Part shown: in pieces, positions 11,812 to 23,274 of the stretch
Numbering within the stretch: position 1 is the first letter of the stretch
Layout of the letters: each line of letters starts with the position of its first letter
NCBI RefSeq assembly: GCF_032854445.1
Contig: NC_088307.1
Location: 22,272,017-22,336,016, forward strand
From: Liolophura sinensis
Lineage: Eukaryota > Mollusca > Polyplacophora > Chitonida > Chitonidae
Length of the DNA stretch: 64,000 nt
Direction: 5' to 3'
Position numbers and translations under genes: made by a program
The notes under the pieces: generated by a model
What the model saw: only the letters and a program-made list of their open reading frames with translations
The model's database searches: none
What the model was told of the DNA's origin: nothing

Positions 11812-11954
11812 GAATTTGTCCTCTACGTTATTTACTTATTTATTTGATTGGTGTTTTACGCCGTACTCAATAATATTTCACCTATGCGACGGCGGGAGGA
11901 AACCGAACTGAGCTCGGGGTAAACCATTACAATCCGCAGGTGAATTTGTCCTCT
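11812..11954 (-). mobile_element. SINE A copy, internally deleted, with 13-bp target duplication
   Basis: Plus-strand reading is 'tttgattggtgttttacgcc', 'acctatgcgacggcggg', then a shortened body ending 'caatccgcagg'. Perfect 13-base repeats 'gaatttgtcctct' lie at 11812-11824 and 11942-11954. Confidence 0.9.
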
Positions 11955-12060
11955 TAGGCGAGTGAAATAAATCAGTATCCAAACCGTGTACCATGCTAGC
12001 TTATAATTTGTCGATAATCAAAATATGTTCCTCAGCTGCCATTTAATTACAATTATTCAC
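11955..12060 (-). repeat. Repeat E copy
   Basis: 'gtgtaccatgctagctta' and 'gtcgataatcaaaatatgtt' match 38930-38985 and, inverted, the 'gattatcgataactt' part of the copy at 8420-8525. Confidence 0.5.
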
Positions 12061-12599
12061 TTATCCAACATGGCGCTCTAATTCAAACGCGATGAATATA
12101 AATTCCCGGGGAAAGCGTTAAAAGCATGTGACACCAGCAAGAGTATTCTGTTCCGTCGTAACATTTATTGTTACATAATAGCCTGTGGCAATAACATATG
12201 TTATTCATTACTCAGAAAACAAAGTATTCTGTCAAATTTACAACAGATTAGCTTTTTACAGTGCATTTTTGCGGGCTAGATATAAATAGTTCCATTACCA
12301 CTGACCTCATCATGTAAAGCCTGTGAGAGCCGAGATAAGAGTCGAGCTATAGATAAAGCATGTTTATTGATGCAATCCATTAATAGCTCTGTGACATAAG
12401 ACCTTGGATAGGAGAATCACTGTCGGACATGGGACCAATTGTATTGTAACCTAAACCAAGTATTAACTTTAGTATTTACAAAGGCGCAGCGTGTTATGCA
12501 ATGAGATGGGACCATTGATTCACCATTGATACACAAGTAGTTTCCCGTGGTAAGTATCACAATGCTCATTTAAATTTATGAAGTTTTTTCTACTAGCAT
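12061..12599. other. No gene seen
   Basis: No repeat or open frame of note. The stretch from about 12545 to 12599 may be an eroded outer end of the adjoining repeat C copy. Confidence 0.5.
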
Positions 12600-12830
12600 G
12601 AGTCACATCACTGCATTTTTTTTAGTAAATTCTGTTTATGCCATGGTGATAGGGGCGTGTAGTTTGGTACTATTTAAACAGTTACATGAACAGTTATAGT
12701 ACTACCTTAATTAATGCAAATTGACATGAGATCATCTTTCACCGGTTACATGTGACCATTTGTTAATCACACTGTCGTTGCTACTCTGGTTTTGCTTTCT
12801 ATGCTGTAGATCTTTTATTATATTGTATAT
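12600..12830 (-). repeat. Repeat C copy
   Basis: Carries 'cactgcattttttttag', 'gataggggcgtgtagtttgg', 'cagttacatgaacagtta', 'caccggttacatgtgacc' and 'tctatgctgtagatc' in the order of the inverted family. Confidence 0.85.
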
Positions 12831-13205
12831 GACTGCCGTAAGGTGGCGGAAACCGGGCGTGACATCGGATTCACCCTTGGTGGAAAACATCTGGTCTTCA
12901 CCGAACGTTAAACTGCACAAAACACCCACAAGATCGCCGTCGACTAGTTGTTGTCATCGTAGCCTAGCGCACAAAGAAACCGGCGCGATCTAAAATTCCC
13001 CTGTTGAAGGCCGTGTTAAACTTTGCTCAACCTCTTGTCTGTACGCTAATATTAACACTCCTCTATTTACCCACTTAAGCCTTTAGTGTGAACTCTTGTG
13101 ATCAATTAAACGCTGTCGATTATATCAATAATGGTATCATGTGTTAAGATAATATCAATATAACGTTTGTATTTCGCGTGGGAGTTTGACACCACTTTCA
13201 TATGC
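12831..13205. other. No gene seen
   Basis: A frame of 65-77 codons crosses from the repeat C copy into this stretch on both strands; it is not supported as coding. Confidence 0.5.
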
Positions 13206-13342
13206 ACTGAACGGCAGCAAAGCTGACCAAAGTGACGCGAAACACATCCTCTACTGAACGACAGCAAAGATTTTCAAAGCGATGTAAAGCACATGCTATA
13301 CTGAACCACAGCAAAGCTGTGCAAAGCGTCGTAAAAACAGAA
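13206..13342. repeat. Short tandem repeat, 47 bp x about 3
   Basis: The unit starts 'actgaacgacagcaaag' at 13206, 13253 and 13300, exactly 47 bases apart, with a conserved 'caaag' and 'cgtaaa' region later in each unit. The copies differ from each other at roughly a quarter of positions by eye. Confidence 0.85.
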
Positions 13343-15051
13343 CGAAAAGCTTAATTAAAGTGAGTACAGCATAATTTTCGGATAAATAAAAAATATTCAA
13401 TACATACGGACTTATCTTTTGTTGCTATGCTAAAATTCTGTAAATACACCGAACTTCTTTTCTTTGTTGCTATTGGTAAAGAGGCTATACAGGAGATTTT
13501 TGACACAAAATCGATCAGGCGCAAATCCAATTAATCTTTTAATAATTTTTAAATATTCTAAATAATTATCTTTTATTCATACGAATTTTGTCCGTTCACG
13601 CGTTACCGTTGAAAAAAAAAACATGTGAAACACTACAGTAATGGTACAAGTGATCTTTTCGGAAAATACATTAATTTGAGCTACTCTGAGTAAATAGAAA
13701 AAGACTGATTTCATTTGCAACTGTGGATATTTTGCTAAATAATCTCCGTTATAGCATCTATAAGGAAACTTGCTTGATGAACTTTTATAAAAAAGGGAGA
13801 CCATTTGTTTTGTTTTTTTACGAATAAATAACTTTAACAGGGTAAAGGAGATTTGGAGTGCGTGGTATGGAACTATACACGCAAGGCCACGTCCAATGGC
13901 CAGGGACGTATACGTGCTAACCCTTGCCGTGGGTGTATCAAGGCAGATAAGCAAGAGCAATGACTGGCTTCGAAAATAGCTCCTGGATAAATGGAAACAG
14001 GGATATAGAACCCTGTCAAACACTACACAGCCTTGCAAATCGCTGATTTTGCAAATAAACTCGTCTGATGTTTCTTTCAATTTCCATGTCTTTTTGTTTC
14101 CACGGCCACCGAGCGCTTTGTTACCACGGTAACGACAATATCATATGGTGTATAAACAATGCCAACAACATTTTATATAAAACAGATAAAGAGAACAATA
14201 CCGATTTTTGTAAATATCTCCCAAAAGCTGATGTCGGTTTTTAAGTGCAATGTTTGGGGTAGAACAATGTCACAATTCTATATATATCCAAGTCTCTGAA
14301 CACGGTGTTGTGCAGTTGCCAGTGGCCGCCAGCTATTGAAAGTGAAACGTTCTGGGGTTTTGAGCATTCATAAAGCTATGGGATTAAATGCACTGGCGTC
14401 TGTCATGCGCTGTCAAGGAAGATGAACTCTTTTCTCATTCCGCTCGTTGTTTCCTTTATTAATTTATTCAAACGCACTATTTTCTGTTGAATCATGCTGG
14501 CCTTTGAACAGTTAGTCGTTAATAAAACAAGCCAATTTGGCTTATGTTCCCAATAATAAGCAAATTATAAAGATTTTATTAATGACTGAACGAAAATTTC
14601 AATAGGTTTATGGAACGCCTGAAGAAGAGTAAGCATTCAGGTCAGATCATCAAAGAAATCAGGCCCACATATTATTTTTCGGTTACATTTGTCCTTAATT
14701 AGGGATAACTTTTTCGACTAAATGATATAGCACAGCGAGATTAAAGCTTCTGTGAATCACCATTAACACGATCATGATTTCAGAACTCACAAAGATATTA
14801 CAGTAAACAGTATATTAAATGAATCCGATACTGGTATCCATGAGTACTTTGTTTAAGTCCAGTGTGTGCAAATAAAATCACACAGGCTAATTGCTCTTTG
14901 TGTTGTCGAAGCACTTGCAGGAATAAATCCTGCCACAACATAATAAACAGGCGTGTAATTTTATGACACAAGTATGCGTCTGTAGTTTGTTTTAATCCCA
15001 TATTTGACAGGACATTATACTAGGTACAATTTCCGTTATCTCAGACGGTAT
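13343..15051. other. No convincing gene
   Basis: The longest non-repeat frame in the window is here (minus strand, 13577-14080, 167 codons). Its product is rich in F, L and S, has no motif I recognise and lies in AT-rich DNA. I regard it as a probable chance frame. Confidence 0.5.
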
Positions 15052-15310
15052 AAAGAAAATAAATTCTACAATATAAAATATAATTAAAGACAGTGTGATA
15101 GTTGGTAAATGATCAGACGTAACCAGTAAAATCCGACCTCTTGTCAGTTTACCTCAGACAGGGTTTTATTCTAACTGTTCGTATAAAGCATAAAAGCAGC
15201 ACATTGCTCGCCCTCTATCACCATGGCTTAAGCTGAATTAGGTGAAAAAGATACATCGATGTTAATTGCGATGTTTTGGCCGTCACTGGTCTAGAATTAC
15301 TCAAATAACC
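15052..15310 (+). repeat. Repeat C copy, near full length
   Basis: Runs from 'tacaatataaaatataatta' through 'gacagtgtgatagttgg', 'gtttacctcagacagggttt', 'caccatggcttaagctgaat' to 'ctggtctagaattactca'. This is one of the best copies for defining the family's length and order. Confidence 0.9.
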
Positions 15311-16204
15311 TCAACCTAAGCTCCCCTCACCCACGCAATCTTAACATCGATTTACGAAATTTGATCTTTGTGAGAGTGAGTAACAGTATTAGCAATGCTA
15401 TAACTGCGATGTCTCTTGTGGCGTTGGCGTTCGGCACTATTGATTTAATACCGAAGATGAGATGACGAATGGCAGTGAGAAAGAGGCTAAGAGCGAACCG
15501 TGATGAGGTATGGGAAGTCAAGCAGAACGACCTTGTGTGAATTCAGGGATTTATGGTTTTTGAAATATCTACGGTAAAGCATTCACACTTGACGCTGACT
15601 GACTGCACAGTCAATTTTACAAAGTGAACAGAATGGATCTCATGCATATCCAATTGGATTTTCATAGGATATTACATCAGTATTCGAGCATGAAGGAAAC
15701 TAAAGGCAAGGTGCTCAGTTATGCACACAATATCGCTGCTGTCTTGCAAAAGCAATGTTCCGTTTGGAAGAAATACCGCAACAGATAGGCCATTTCCTAC
15801 GCACAACTGACACAAAAATTTGATTTGCGTTTTTTTTGCTAATCATTGGCATTATTACAGCCAAAGATAATCACAAGCGTACTGGTGCGGAACTGTACAG
15901 AGGAAAATCCCCGTCCCATTGCCATCGAAAATGACTTGTACTTTAAGATTTACTGTATAGCAGTAATTCTACTGCGCTTTGACAGCACCTCAGTTCACCA
16001 ATCGACCCCATTACCGTATTGAATGTAGAAGAAACTAAAATCCCGCTGTCCATAATATATGTACCTCCCTTCCATCCCCCATTTTACCAAAAATAAAGAA
16101 TGAAACTAAGAAAACCTTAAAAGAAATCAGAGGACGTCATGTTGCTTAGTTTGCCTTCATATAGATTGTTTCTTGAGCCATATATTGTTTCAATGTGATT
16201 GTAT
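15311..16204. other. No gene seen
   Basis: A minus-strand frame at 15327-15521 (64 codons) begins just after repeat C and is unsupported. The remainder is unremarkable. Confidence 0.55.
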
Positions 16205-16482
16205 GTTAAATGTGTTGACAGCAGAGTATTTTGACAAATTCCAGACGTGTCATAAATTGCAATTAACATTACGGCATTTTTTTTAACCTAATTCTACTTA
16301 TGTCATGGTGCTAGGGGGCGTGTATTTTGCTACTATCTATGCATTCACACGAACATTTAGAATAAAACGCTAACTGGGGTAAACTGACAAGAGGCCGTAT
16401 TTCACCGGTCACGTGTGACGGCTCTCACACTGTCGCCGCTGCTCAGTTTTTTCTCCCTACTCTGTACGTCTTAATTATATTT
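16205..16482 (-). repeat. Repeat C copy, near full length
   Basis: Starts 'ttaaatgtgttgacagcaga', then 'aaattgcaattaacat', 'gctagggggcgtgtattttg', 'cggtcacgtgtgacgg' and 'ctactctgtacgtcttaatt'. It includes the outer segment that many copies lack. Confidence 0.85.
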
Positions 16483-17365
16483 ATGGTGTGCACTGCTGAT
16501 ACATCCACTTTGAATGGAGAAATACAGCAATCAGAAGAGACTAGAGTGTACATGAAAATCCGTTATTGTAATAAGTACCTGAACGGGAGTAATTATGAAA
16601 ACAACTAGCTTGGGAGGAGAGGCAAGGTCAAAATCTGAATACATGCAATCCTAAATGATTGCCATTAAACTTAACCATGCACAAGTTCATATGATTGGTA
16701 AGTTTCATCACAGTCGGCGCGGTTGACTGGGAGGAGTTGCCTGGACAAAATCGTGTCTACAGACACAGGACGGACAGAAAACCGACAGACTATTCAGACA
16801 GGATATTCAAGTATAATCCTTTATCTTCGCTGAGTGGGTATAATCAATAGTAAAAATCTGCGTTCCGATGCGTCATATAAAAGGTGACATCAGGTGCAGA
16901 TTAAATGAGCTATACCATAAGATATGGTTTTCTATAGATTACTTTATATATTTATAAAAAATTAAATCGGGCTTCATATTTTAATTGATAGTAACTTTTT
17001 CCGTTAGCTTTCATGTTTCGGTTTCATGTTTCGAACATGTTTTCTCTTATTGGTGGAAAAATCTATTGTCAATGTACGTGTCAGATCTGATCAAATATAT
17101 TGTTGGCGAATACCTCACCGCTTACACGTCATGCATACAACTACGCAAGCCTAAAAAGATAAAACGTTTTAAGGATACTTTATCTTTTATCAGCGTGGCC
17201 AAGCAATATGTTATATTGGTTTATTAAAGCCTCAAGAAAAACACCATGGGTTAGAAAAGATTACTTTGAACGATAACACATTGCCATGGCTCATGGCTCA
17301 CAGCAGATTGTTTTTCCGGGCAAAGTATTCGAAAAATCAACTGTAAAACCTGTTCAGTATATTCC
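16483..17365. other. No gene seen
   Basis: A TATA-like 'catataaaagg' lies at 16874-16884 without a supported transcript. The 80-codon frame at 16985-17227 is AT-rich and unrecognised. Confidence 0.5.
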
Positions 17366-17648
17366 AATCTACAAGGGGCCTACGTGGCTTAGTTGATTAG
17401 CGCGCTAGCGCAGCGTAATGACCCAGGAGTCTCTCACCAATGCGGTCGCTGTGAGTTAAAGTCCACCTCATGCTGGCTTTCTCTCCGGCCGTATGTGGGA
17501 AGGTCTGTCAGCTACCTTTGGATGGTCATGGGTTTCCCCCGGTTTCCTCCCACCATAATGCTGACCTCCGTCGTATAAGGGAAATATTCTTGAGTACGGC
17601 GTAAAACACCAATCAAAAAAAAACAAAACAAAAAACAAAAATCTACAA
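17366..17648 (+). mobile_element. SINE A, full length, with 9-bp target duplication
   Basis: The head has an A-box-like 'tggcttagttgattagcg' (17385-17402) and a B-box-like 'gtgagttaaagtcc' (17451-17464), as in tRNA-derived SINEs. It is followed by the body ('ctctccggccgtatgtggga', 'accataatgctgacctccgt') and an A-rich tail. 'aatctacaa' is repeated at 17366-17374 and 17640-17648. This is the reference copy for the family here. Confidence 0.92.
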
Positions 17649-17735
17649 ATGAAACTACACGCCAAATTTAGCGCGATATGACTTCAATCGGTCTTTACGG
17701 GTTACAACCCCCTATCTATAAATACAAAGATCATC

Positions 17736-17822
17736 GAGAATGAAACCAGAACAGCGGAAACAGTGTGATATGTGGTAAATGATCACGCGTAACATGTTAT
17801 TCAAAATGCTGTGTTACCATCA
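17736..17822 (+). repeat. Repeat C copy with the middle deleted
   Basis: The first part ('gaatgaaaccagaacagcgg', 'cagtgtgatatgtgg', 'gatcacgcgtaac') joins directly to the last part ('attcaaaatgctgtgtta'), so roughly 150-170 bases of the normal unit are missing. Confidence 0.75.
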
Positions 17823-17842
17823 CGTTCAATAAACAATAACGC

Positions 17843-18073
17843 AGACACCTGGCCCCGGGATCACAAAGCGATCTTAGACTTAAGGCAACATTTCAATCAT
17901 TAAACTTGGTATATTCCTTTTCCATTAATGAAATTGCTTTTTCCATAATCTACCCAGAATTTACACTGTCAAACAATATTTTGACCTTGTTACATAAGAA
18001 CTAACAGTTTAAAAGTGATCTGAAATTTTGACTTGAGTCTAAGATCGCTTCGTGATCCCGGGGCCAGGTGTCT
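17843..18073. mobile_element. MITE-like element, about 230 bp, with long terminal inverted repeats
   Basis: The left end 'agacacctggccccgggatc' continuing 'acaaagcgatcttagactta' is the near-perfect reverse complement of the right end (18030-18073), which reads 'tctaagatcgcttcgtgatc' and 'ccggggccaggtgtct'. The arms are about 42 bp with two or three mismatches. The interior is AT-rich with no open frame. No clear target-site duplication was seen, so the superfamily is open. Confidence 0.9.
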
Positions 18074-18837
18074 TGGGTATGTTTATACATGTACTCCAAA
18101 TCAAGAGATGCTGGTTAACTGGTTGAATTATTAGTTAGGCTCAAAATCACTTTGTTTTTTCTAATGACAGGATATGTCCACGTTACCGTGGATCCGTTTC
18201 TCTTGTGTGCGATTAATCCGAGGTTCGTCGTGGCCTTTACTGCAGCCCCCTGACACAACTGGGACAGTTATGAGAGACGTGTCCAAGGCGATGACATTTA
18301 ATGCACACGGGATATGTCGGTCAAGCGGAAAGCTTTGCGAACTCAACAATATTTTTAAGATCTCCCGGGTATAGTTTTAATGTTAGGTTGGTTGCTACAT
18401 GTTCGTGTAACTTGTTTTCTTGATCTATTATTATACGCATAGACACATTTACAGAAGCCTGCCGTAACATTCCATGTTTGTGTAATGATGTGTACTGCAA
18501 AACCCTACAGCTAAATATTTACTTGCAAGTTCACTGATCCGTATGGATATCTAGAATCCTGCTGTAATATTTCATGCATGTGTACTAATGTGCATGGAAA
18601 CATCTGCTAAAGTCTTCGGTAATATTTCACGTACGTGTAGGCCTACTCATCTGTACAGATATGGCAGAAAGGGTCAGTCGGAAAATTCCATCTGCCAAAC
18701 AAAAAAAAAACGGAAAAAAAAAACAACAAAAAACCCCAAAAAACCCCAGAAAAAATCCCCCCAAATATACCATGAAATAAAATATCAGAATCTTTCCAAA
18801 CAACACGAACAAGCTTGAGGTCAGATTTTGACCTTTC
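18074..18837. other. No gene seen; A-rich tract
   Basis: Contains an A- and C-rich low-complexity tract at about 18699-18765. Frames of up to 80 codons across this tract are low-complexity artefacts. 'gtaatatttc' recurs near 18560 and 18620 in a weak local duplication. Confidence 0.55.
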
Positions 18838-18960
18838 ATACTTATGGATGGTGTGTCAATGCGGCGCAAAGACTCTCACCACTGTCGCTGTCATATAAGT
18901 GAAATATCCTTGAGTACGGCGTAAAACATAAATCACGCAAATAAATAAATAAATACTTAT
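18838..18960 (+). mobile_element. SINE A copy, shortened, with 8-bp target duplication
   Basis: A head remnant ('gactctcaccactgtcgctg') joins the 3' end 'tcatataagtgaaatatcct' and 'tgagtacggcgtaaaacat', with an (aata)n tail. 'atacttat' is repeated at 18838-18845 and 18953-18960. The central body is missing. Confidence 0.8.
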
Positions 18961-20561
18961 AAGTTAGCATTTGCGTTTTGAATAAATTTGGAAAAGCTTT
19001 GCGAACAGCATGTCATTTCTTACTCCTTATTCCTTTTCAAAAGCAATGACTGCACCAGCACTTATGCAGTGTTTGCGTTTTGCACGCCATCCAGCATAAC
19101 CTATGCAAAGTTGATTTGTGCACCTCATACAAGCTGTCTCTGCCATAGGTGTTATTGTACTGATAAACCCAAACATAGTCCCTTCAGACTGAAGCGTAAA
19201 CAGCAGCTTTTATAAAACAGCGGTAGTTTGGCACGATACCTGGTTTGGTCACTTAACACACAGCCTTTGATCGCTTGGTTTTGATCAGTGTACTGGAACT
19301 TGCGGCCAGTAATGGAGGTGAAAATGAAAGTAAATCAGTGAATGGCAGGAGGTGAAAACATTGGCTGGTGTGGGCTGTTTGTCTTTGCTCACCATGGCAA
19401 ACACCTACCGAGTTTATAAGCTTGTTAATGGGGCCCCAAACACTTGGAGAGAGGAGCGAGGTTTCCGCAGTACCAGGGCGTCGACTTTGTAGGCCACGTT
19501 TGAAGTCACTAGTACATGTTATTGCAAAACGCTGTCCAGTGTCTGCTGATTGTTAGCAGCATTTCCTACCATGACAAAACACAATTTTCACGTAAAATCA
19601 GGCAGTGTTCGGGTTAGTGAACCTTGGGGTTTGATGGTGATGCGGACTACCGGTCTGATTGTGATGCGGACTTCCGGTCTGATAGTGAAGCGGACTTCCG
19701 GTTTATCATTGCACACATTGTCCATGCTGTATATCAGACCGATCCTACCACGTTCCCTTAAATTCGATCGCTTCTGGCTAAAGTTGAAAACATCAGTGAA
19801 TCGTAGCCGTCATTGTACACGTCCAGCGATCCAAAGGATGTTCTAAAATTGTCCACTAGACCTTTGTCTCGCTCCGGTCGTAAGTGACATAAAAATATTT
19901 GCAAAATGTCCAGAAATAATGTTAGGCATTCGGTGACTGCTCAAACACAATAAGTGTGATTTATTTACTCATTATTCTACGTTTTTTAACACTAGAAATT
20001 TATTATCATGCGACAGAGGCTAGTTTTATTGATGGAGAAATCAGGAAGGCACGTTGGTAAATCACCAACATTTGCCAAGCTGACGTGTGACTGGTCAGCA
20101 TTATTGATTTTATTTATTACAATTTTAAAAGAAGAAACAAACCTTCTTGGCGTGCACAATAGTACTTAAGCACAATGGTGGACAGGATCCGTCACACAAA
20201 GATGGAACTAAAACTTTTCACCCAGCCTTGAATATTTTCCTGCAGAGGATCAGAAACAATTGTCCCGGACATTTAAGCCCGCGGTTCAATTCCCACATTG
20301 GGAAGAGAATTTCTAGATTTGACCGGACCGACTGCTAGTGGATCCTTAGTGATTAAAAGTGTTCATGGGACCGTTGGCGAAGCCTAACATCCTTTAAGAT
20401 CACTTGTATCCCTCCATTATATTGTGCATACATGTATTTTTCCTTCACACGAGGGAAAGTTCTTTTAGTTTAGCTTCGGTTTTCTCTACCATAACATTGA
20501 CCACCATACTTCACTATCAAAATTATTGAATGCGACGATAAAAACAATCATGAAAATACCT
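18961..20561. other. No gene seen apart from a small tandem repeat
   Basis: Holds the 24-bp repeat at 19632-19703. The frame that spans it (19550-19846, plus strand) is not otherwise recognisable. Near 20280 'gcggttcaattcccac' is B-box-like and could be an old SINE head. Confidence 0.5.
19632..19703. repeat. Tandem repeat, 24 bp x 3
   Basis: Units beginning 'tgatggtgatgcggac', 'tgattgtgatgcggac' and 'tgatagtgaagcggac' start at 19632, 19656 and 19680 and end 'ccggt'. The period keeps a reading frame open (8 residues per unit), but no protein is otherwise supported. Confidence 0.9.
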
Positions 20562-20903
20562 AAATAAGAATGAGTGAGTGAGTGCTTGGGGTTTAACGTC
20601 TTACTCAACAATTTTTCACTCATATGACGACGAAGGAATCCTTAGGGTGTATGTCATGTGCCTCCTTGTCGCAGGACGGATTTCCACCCTTCTTTTATCC
20701 AGTGCTGCTTCACTGAGACGACTTACCGAAGACAAGTAAGCCGCCCCGCCCGAGCCATTATACTGATACGGGTCAACCAGTCGTTGCACTATCGTTTTCA
20801 TGCTGAACGCCAAGCGAGGAAGTCTTAGGTGTTGATTTACCCAGGATTGATCCTGGATCTACCGCTCGCGAAGCGGACACTCTACCAACTGAAATAAGAA
20901 TGA
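20562..20903 (-). mobile_element. SINE B, full length, with 12-bp target duplication
   Basis: On the minus strand the head has A-box-like 'cagttggtagagtgtccgc' (20873-20891) and B-box-like 'ggatcaatcc' (20843-20852). The body ends in 'gttaaaccccaagcactcac'. Perfect 12-base repeats 'aaataagaatga' lie at 20562-20573 and 20892-20903. Confidence 0.92.
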
Positions 20904-21877
20904 AAAGAGAGACAGATGCCCTCATCCTTTTCTATATCTGTTTTTCTTTGTTGATCGGACTTGGTCACAAAACCGTTGGGATGATTAAATAATGGGAGAG
21001 AAGCTCAATAAAAGAGAGAAAAGATCACGCTGAGGACGTCAACGATTAGATTGGCCAAATGAATATTTAATTCGCAATCTAATTACCCAAGGTTAACTGT
21101 CAAATAAAACTAAGCCAAACGACTATATACTATGTAAGTATCTGCTCACAAACTAATGAATGGAATATTTGTGTGGCTTGATTGATTGACAGATAGTTTT
21201 AATAGTATTAATATAGTAGTGAAACAGAGGTCAGTTTCATGGACGGGGGAAGTCCAGAAGGCCTTGAACAAACCACCGGCCTTTGACAAGGTACTGACAA
21301 GCTTTTAGGCATGTCACGCACGGTTTCGCCAGCAAAAATGTGTAAGCCACAGAGAAAGGATATCCTACGTCAGTGGTCGGGGCTTGAGTGGTTAAGTCTT
21401 TTCATTCTTATTTATGTACATATATTTACCTGATAAATGCGACGCATTTATCGTCGCATTCAGCATTTTTGTAGAGTTCAACAAATCAAAGACAAATCAT
21501 TTTAATTAGTTCTCAATCAGCATAACCTGCAATAGAACTTCCAACATCAATGAACAAACATTAGCCGTAATGCAGAAAATAGCGATGAAAACTGAAATTT
21601 TCTGGTTTAGTGCAGAAAATGACAGTCAAACCATTTCCCTATAGCGTCACAAAAAGCTGCTTATGGCAATGTGTTAGGCAATGTGCTGAAGTATTGACGG
21701 GAAAACATTAAACTGGTCTCAACGCATTGGATTTCATTTACTCGCATAAACAACCGTAGACTGAGATTAGGAGTTGATCTCTATATTAAGACTATCCTCG
21801 TATTACTACGCTATATCGCTGAATAACGATTGTTTTTCCTCGGTAAACCGGCTTTTGATCTCGAAATAGCCGCATAA
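20904..21877. other. No gene seen
   Basis: A short hairpin 'gataaatgcgacgcatttatc' region lies near 21433. No open frame of note and no known repeat. Confidence 0.55.
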
Positions 21878-22090
21878 TGTCTGCTTATAATGAATTTCTA
21901 TCTCCGTATAATCAGTTTTTTCTCCGTATAATGAATTTGTATCTCCGCATGATCAATTTGTATCGCCATATAATGAGTTTGCATCTGCGAATAATGAACT
22001 TGTATCTCCGTATGATAACTTTGAATCTTCGTATGATGTTTTCTTTCTCCAGATAGGGAATTTATATGTGTAAATAACGGTTTGGTATCT
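21878..22090. repeat. Minisatellite, 21 bp x about 10, degenerate
   Basis: The unit resembles 'tatctccgtataatgaattt', repeated from 'ctgcttataatgaatttc' to 'ttctccagatagggaattta'. Most spacings are 21 bases, with one 20-base step near 21905. The copies are strongly diverged, so the array is old. Confidence 0.85.
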
Positions 22091-23220
22091 CTGGGTATAC
22101 CGTCTTTTTATCTCTTTGTATCTCAACAACTTTCTTTCTTTCCATTTCCTTTCGCTTGTTAAGTTCAGTTTAATACAGAGTCAATATTCCCCCTTATGAA
22201 ATTGTAATTTCTGCAATACCACAAATGAACGATATGTAATGAATTCTCACCCCCTTATAACTGATTGGATGGAGTTCGGATAACCTAATACTTAGCCACA
22301 TAAATATGTCAAGACGCGATCCAATTGAGAGCAATTTGTTTAAATACTCAGGACGCATTCGTTTATATATTGTTTATCCGTAGCTAACAGAAAAGTTAAA
22401 AATGTTCCAGTCATTTGATTAAATTTATCTGCGCTAATATCCGGTTTTATCAGGAATTCGATTAAGCGTCACATTTTCAGACCAGTGCTCGAGAAGTCGC
22501 TGGTATTGTCATTGTTGGAATTTCGCTCCCAGACCCGCCACTCCGATACGAGTGGACAGAGTGGAGTGCGCTTTAAGAGGAACTCTTCAGCGATTGCGGG
22601 GAAATCCCTGTACACTGAAAGCTCGCTGATAAAGCCTGATCGGTGTTTAGCACAACTGGCCCAGGCAAACAAGAATAGCAAATCCCTGAAGGACACCGTT
22701 CGTCGGTGGCTTCCACTCACACAACCCCGCAAAACAGCCTTTGTCTGACGTCCTCACACCAGACATCGCCTGAATACTACAGCTTAAAGGGGGCGTTGTG
22801 TTAACTGGAAACGTTCGATATGTGATCTAAAATTTCGCGCCCAAAGAGTGCATTTTTAGCGGCAAATAAATGTCGTAAAATATTGATTTTGGCCCTGAAA
22901 CATACATTTCTCCAGTAGAAAATCATCCTTGTTTCCACGCAAACCCCAACACACCTTTCTAAGGAAAAGAACTGTTAGTATCGGGCAAAACGCGCAACGT
23001 AGTCATGGGTGAAATTTTGGTTCATTTACGGTAGTGGGAACACTACATATTGTTGTGTGGAAGCCGTATAGGGCATTCGTTTCGGTACAATGTGGAAAGG
23101 GACACTGGGATAGGAATGACTATGCTACATACAACTCCGTTAATTTGTCCATAATAGATGCATAATACAACTTTTGTCTTAAATTGAATATAAACCTCAA
23201 ATCCGACATTCATACACTGT
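22091..23220. other. No supported gene; GC-richer patch at 22480-22750
   Basis: Between 22469 and 22748 both strands have an 87-codon open frame in a locally GC-richer stretch. I recognise neither product. 'ctgacgtcctcac' at 22746-22758 holds a CRE-like core (tgacgtc). It could be an exon or promoter fragment, but I cannot support either. Confidence 0.4.
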
Positions 23221-23274
23221 TCGTCGACGCAGGCATTTCTACACTAGCCGTCAACTAAAATGGACGATCCAGGT
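23221..23274 (-). repeat. Repeat D copy, partial
   Basis: 'tcgtcgacgcaggcatttct', 'tagccgtcaac' and 'tggacgatccaggt' are the inverse of the D blocks in order. Confidence 0.55.

Noticed and set aside
13577-14080. 167-codon minus-strand frame
   Set aside because: Longest frame outside repeats, but low-complexity hydrophobic composition, AT-rich DNA and no recognisable motif or splice context.
22469-22748. Overlapping 87-codon frames on both strands as a gene
   Set aside because: Symmetrical open frames in a GC-richer patch are expected by chance; neither product is recognisable.
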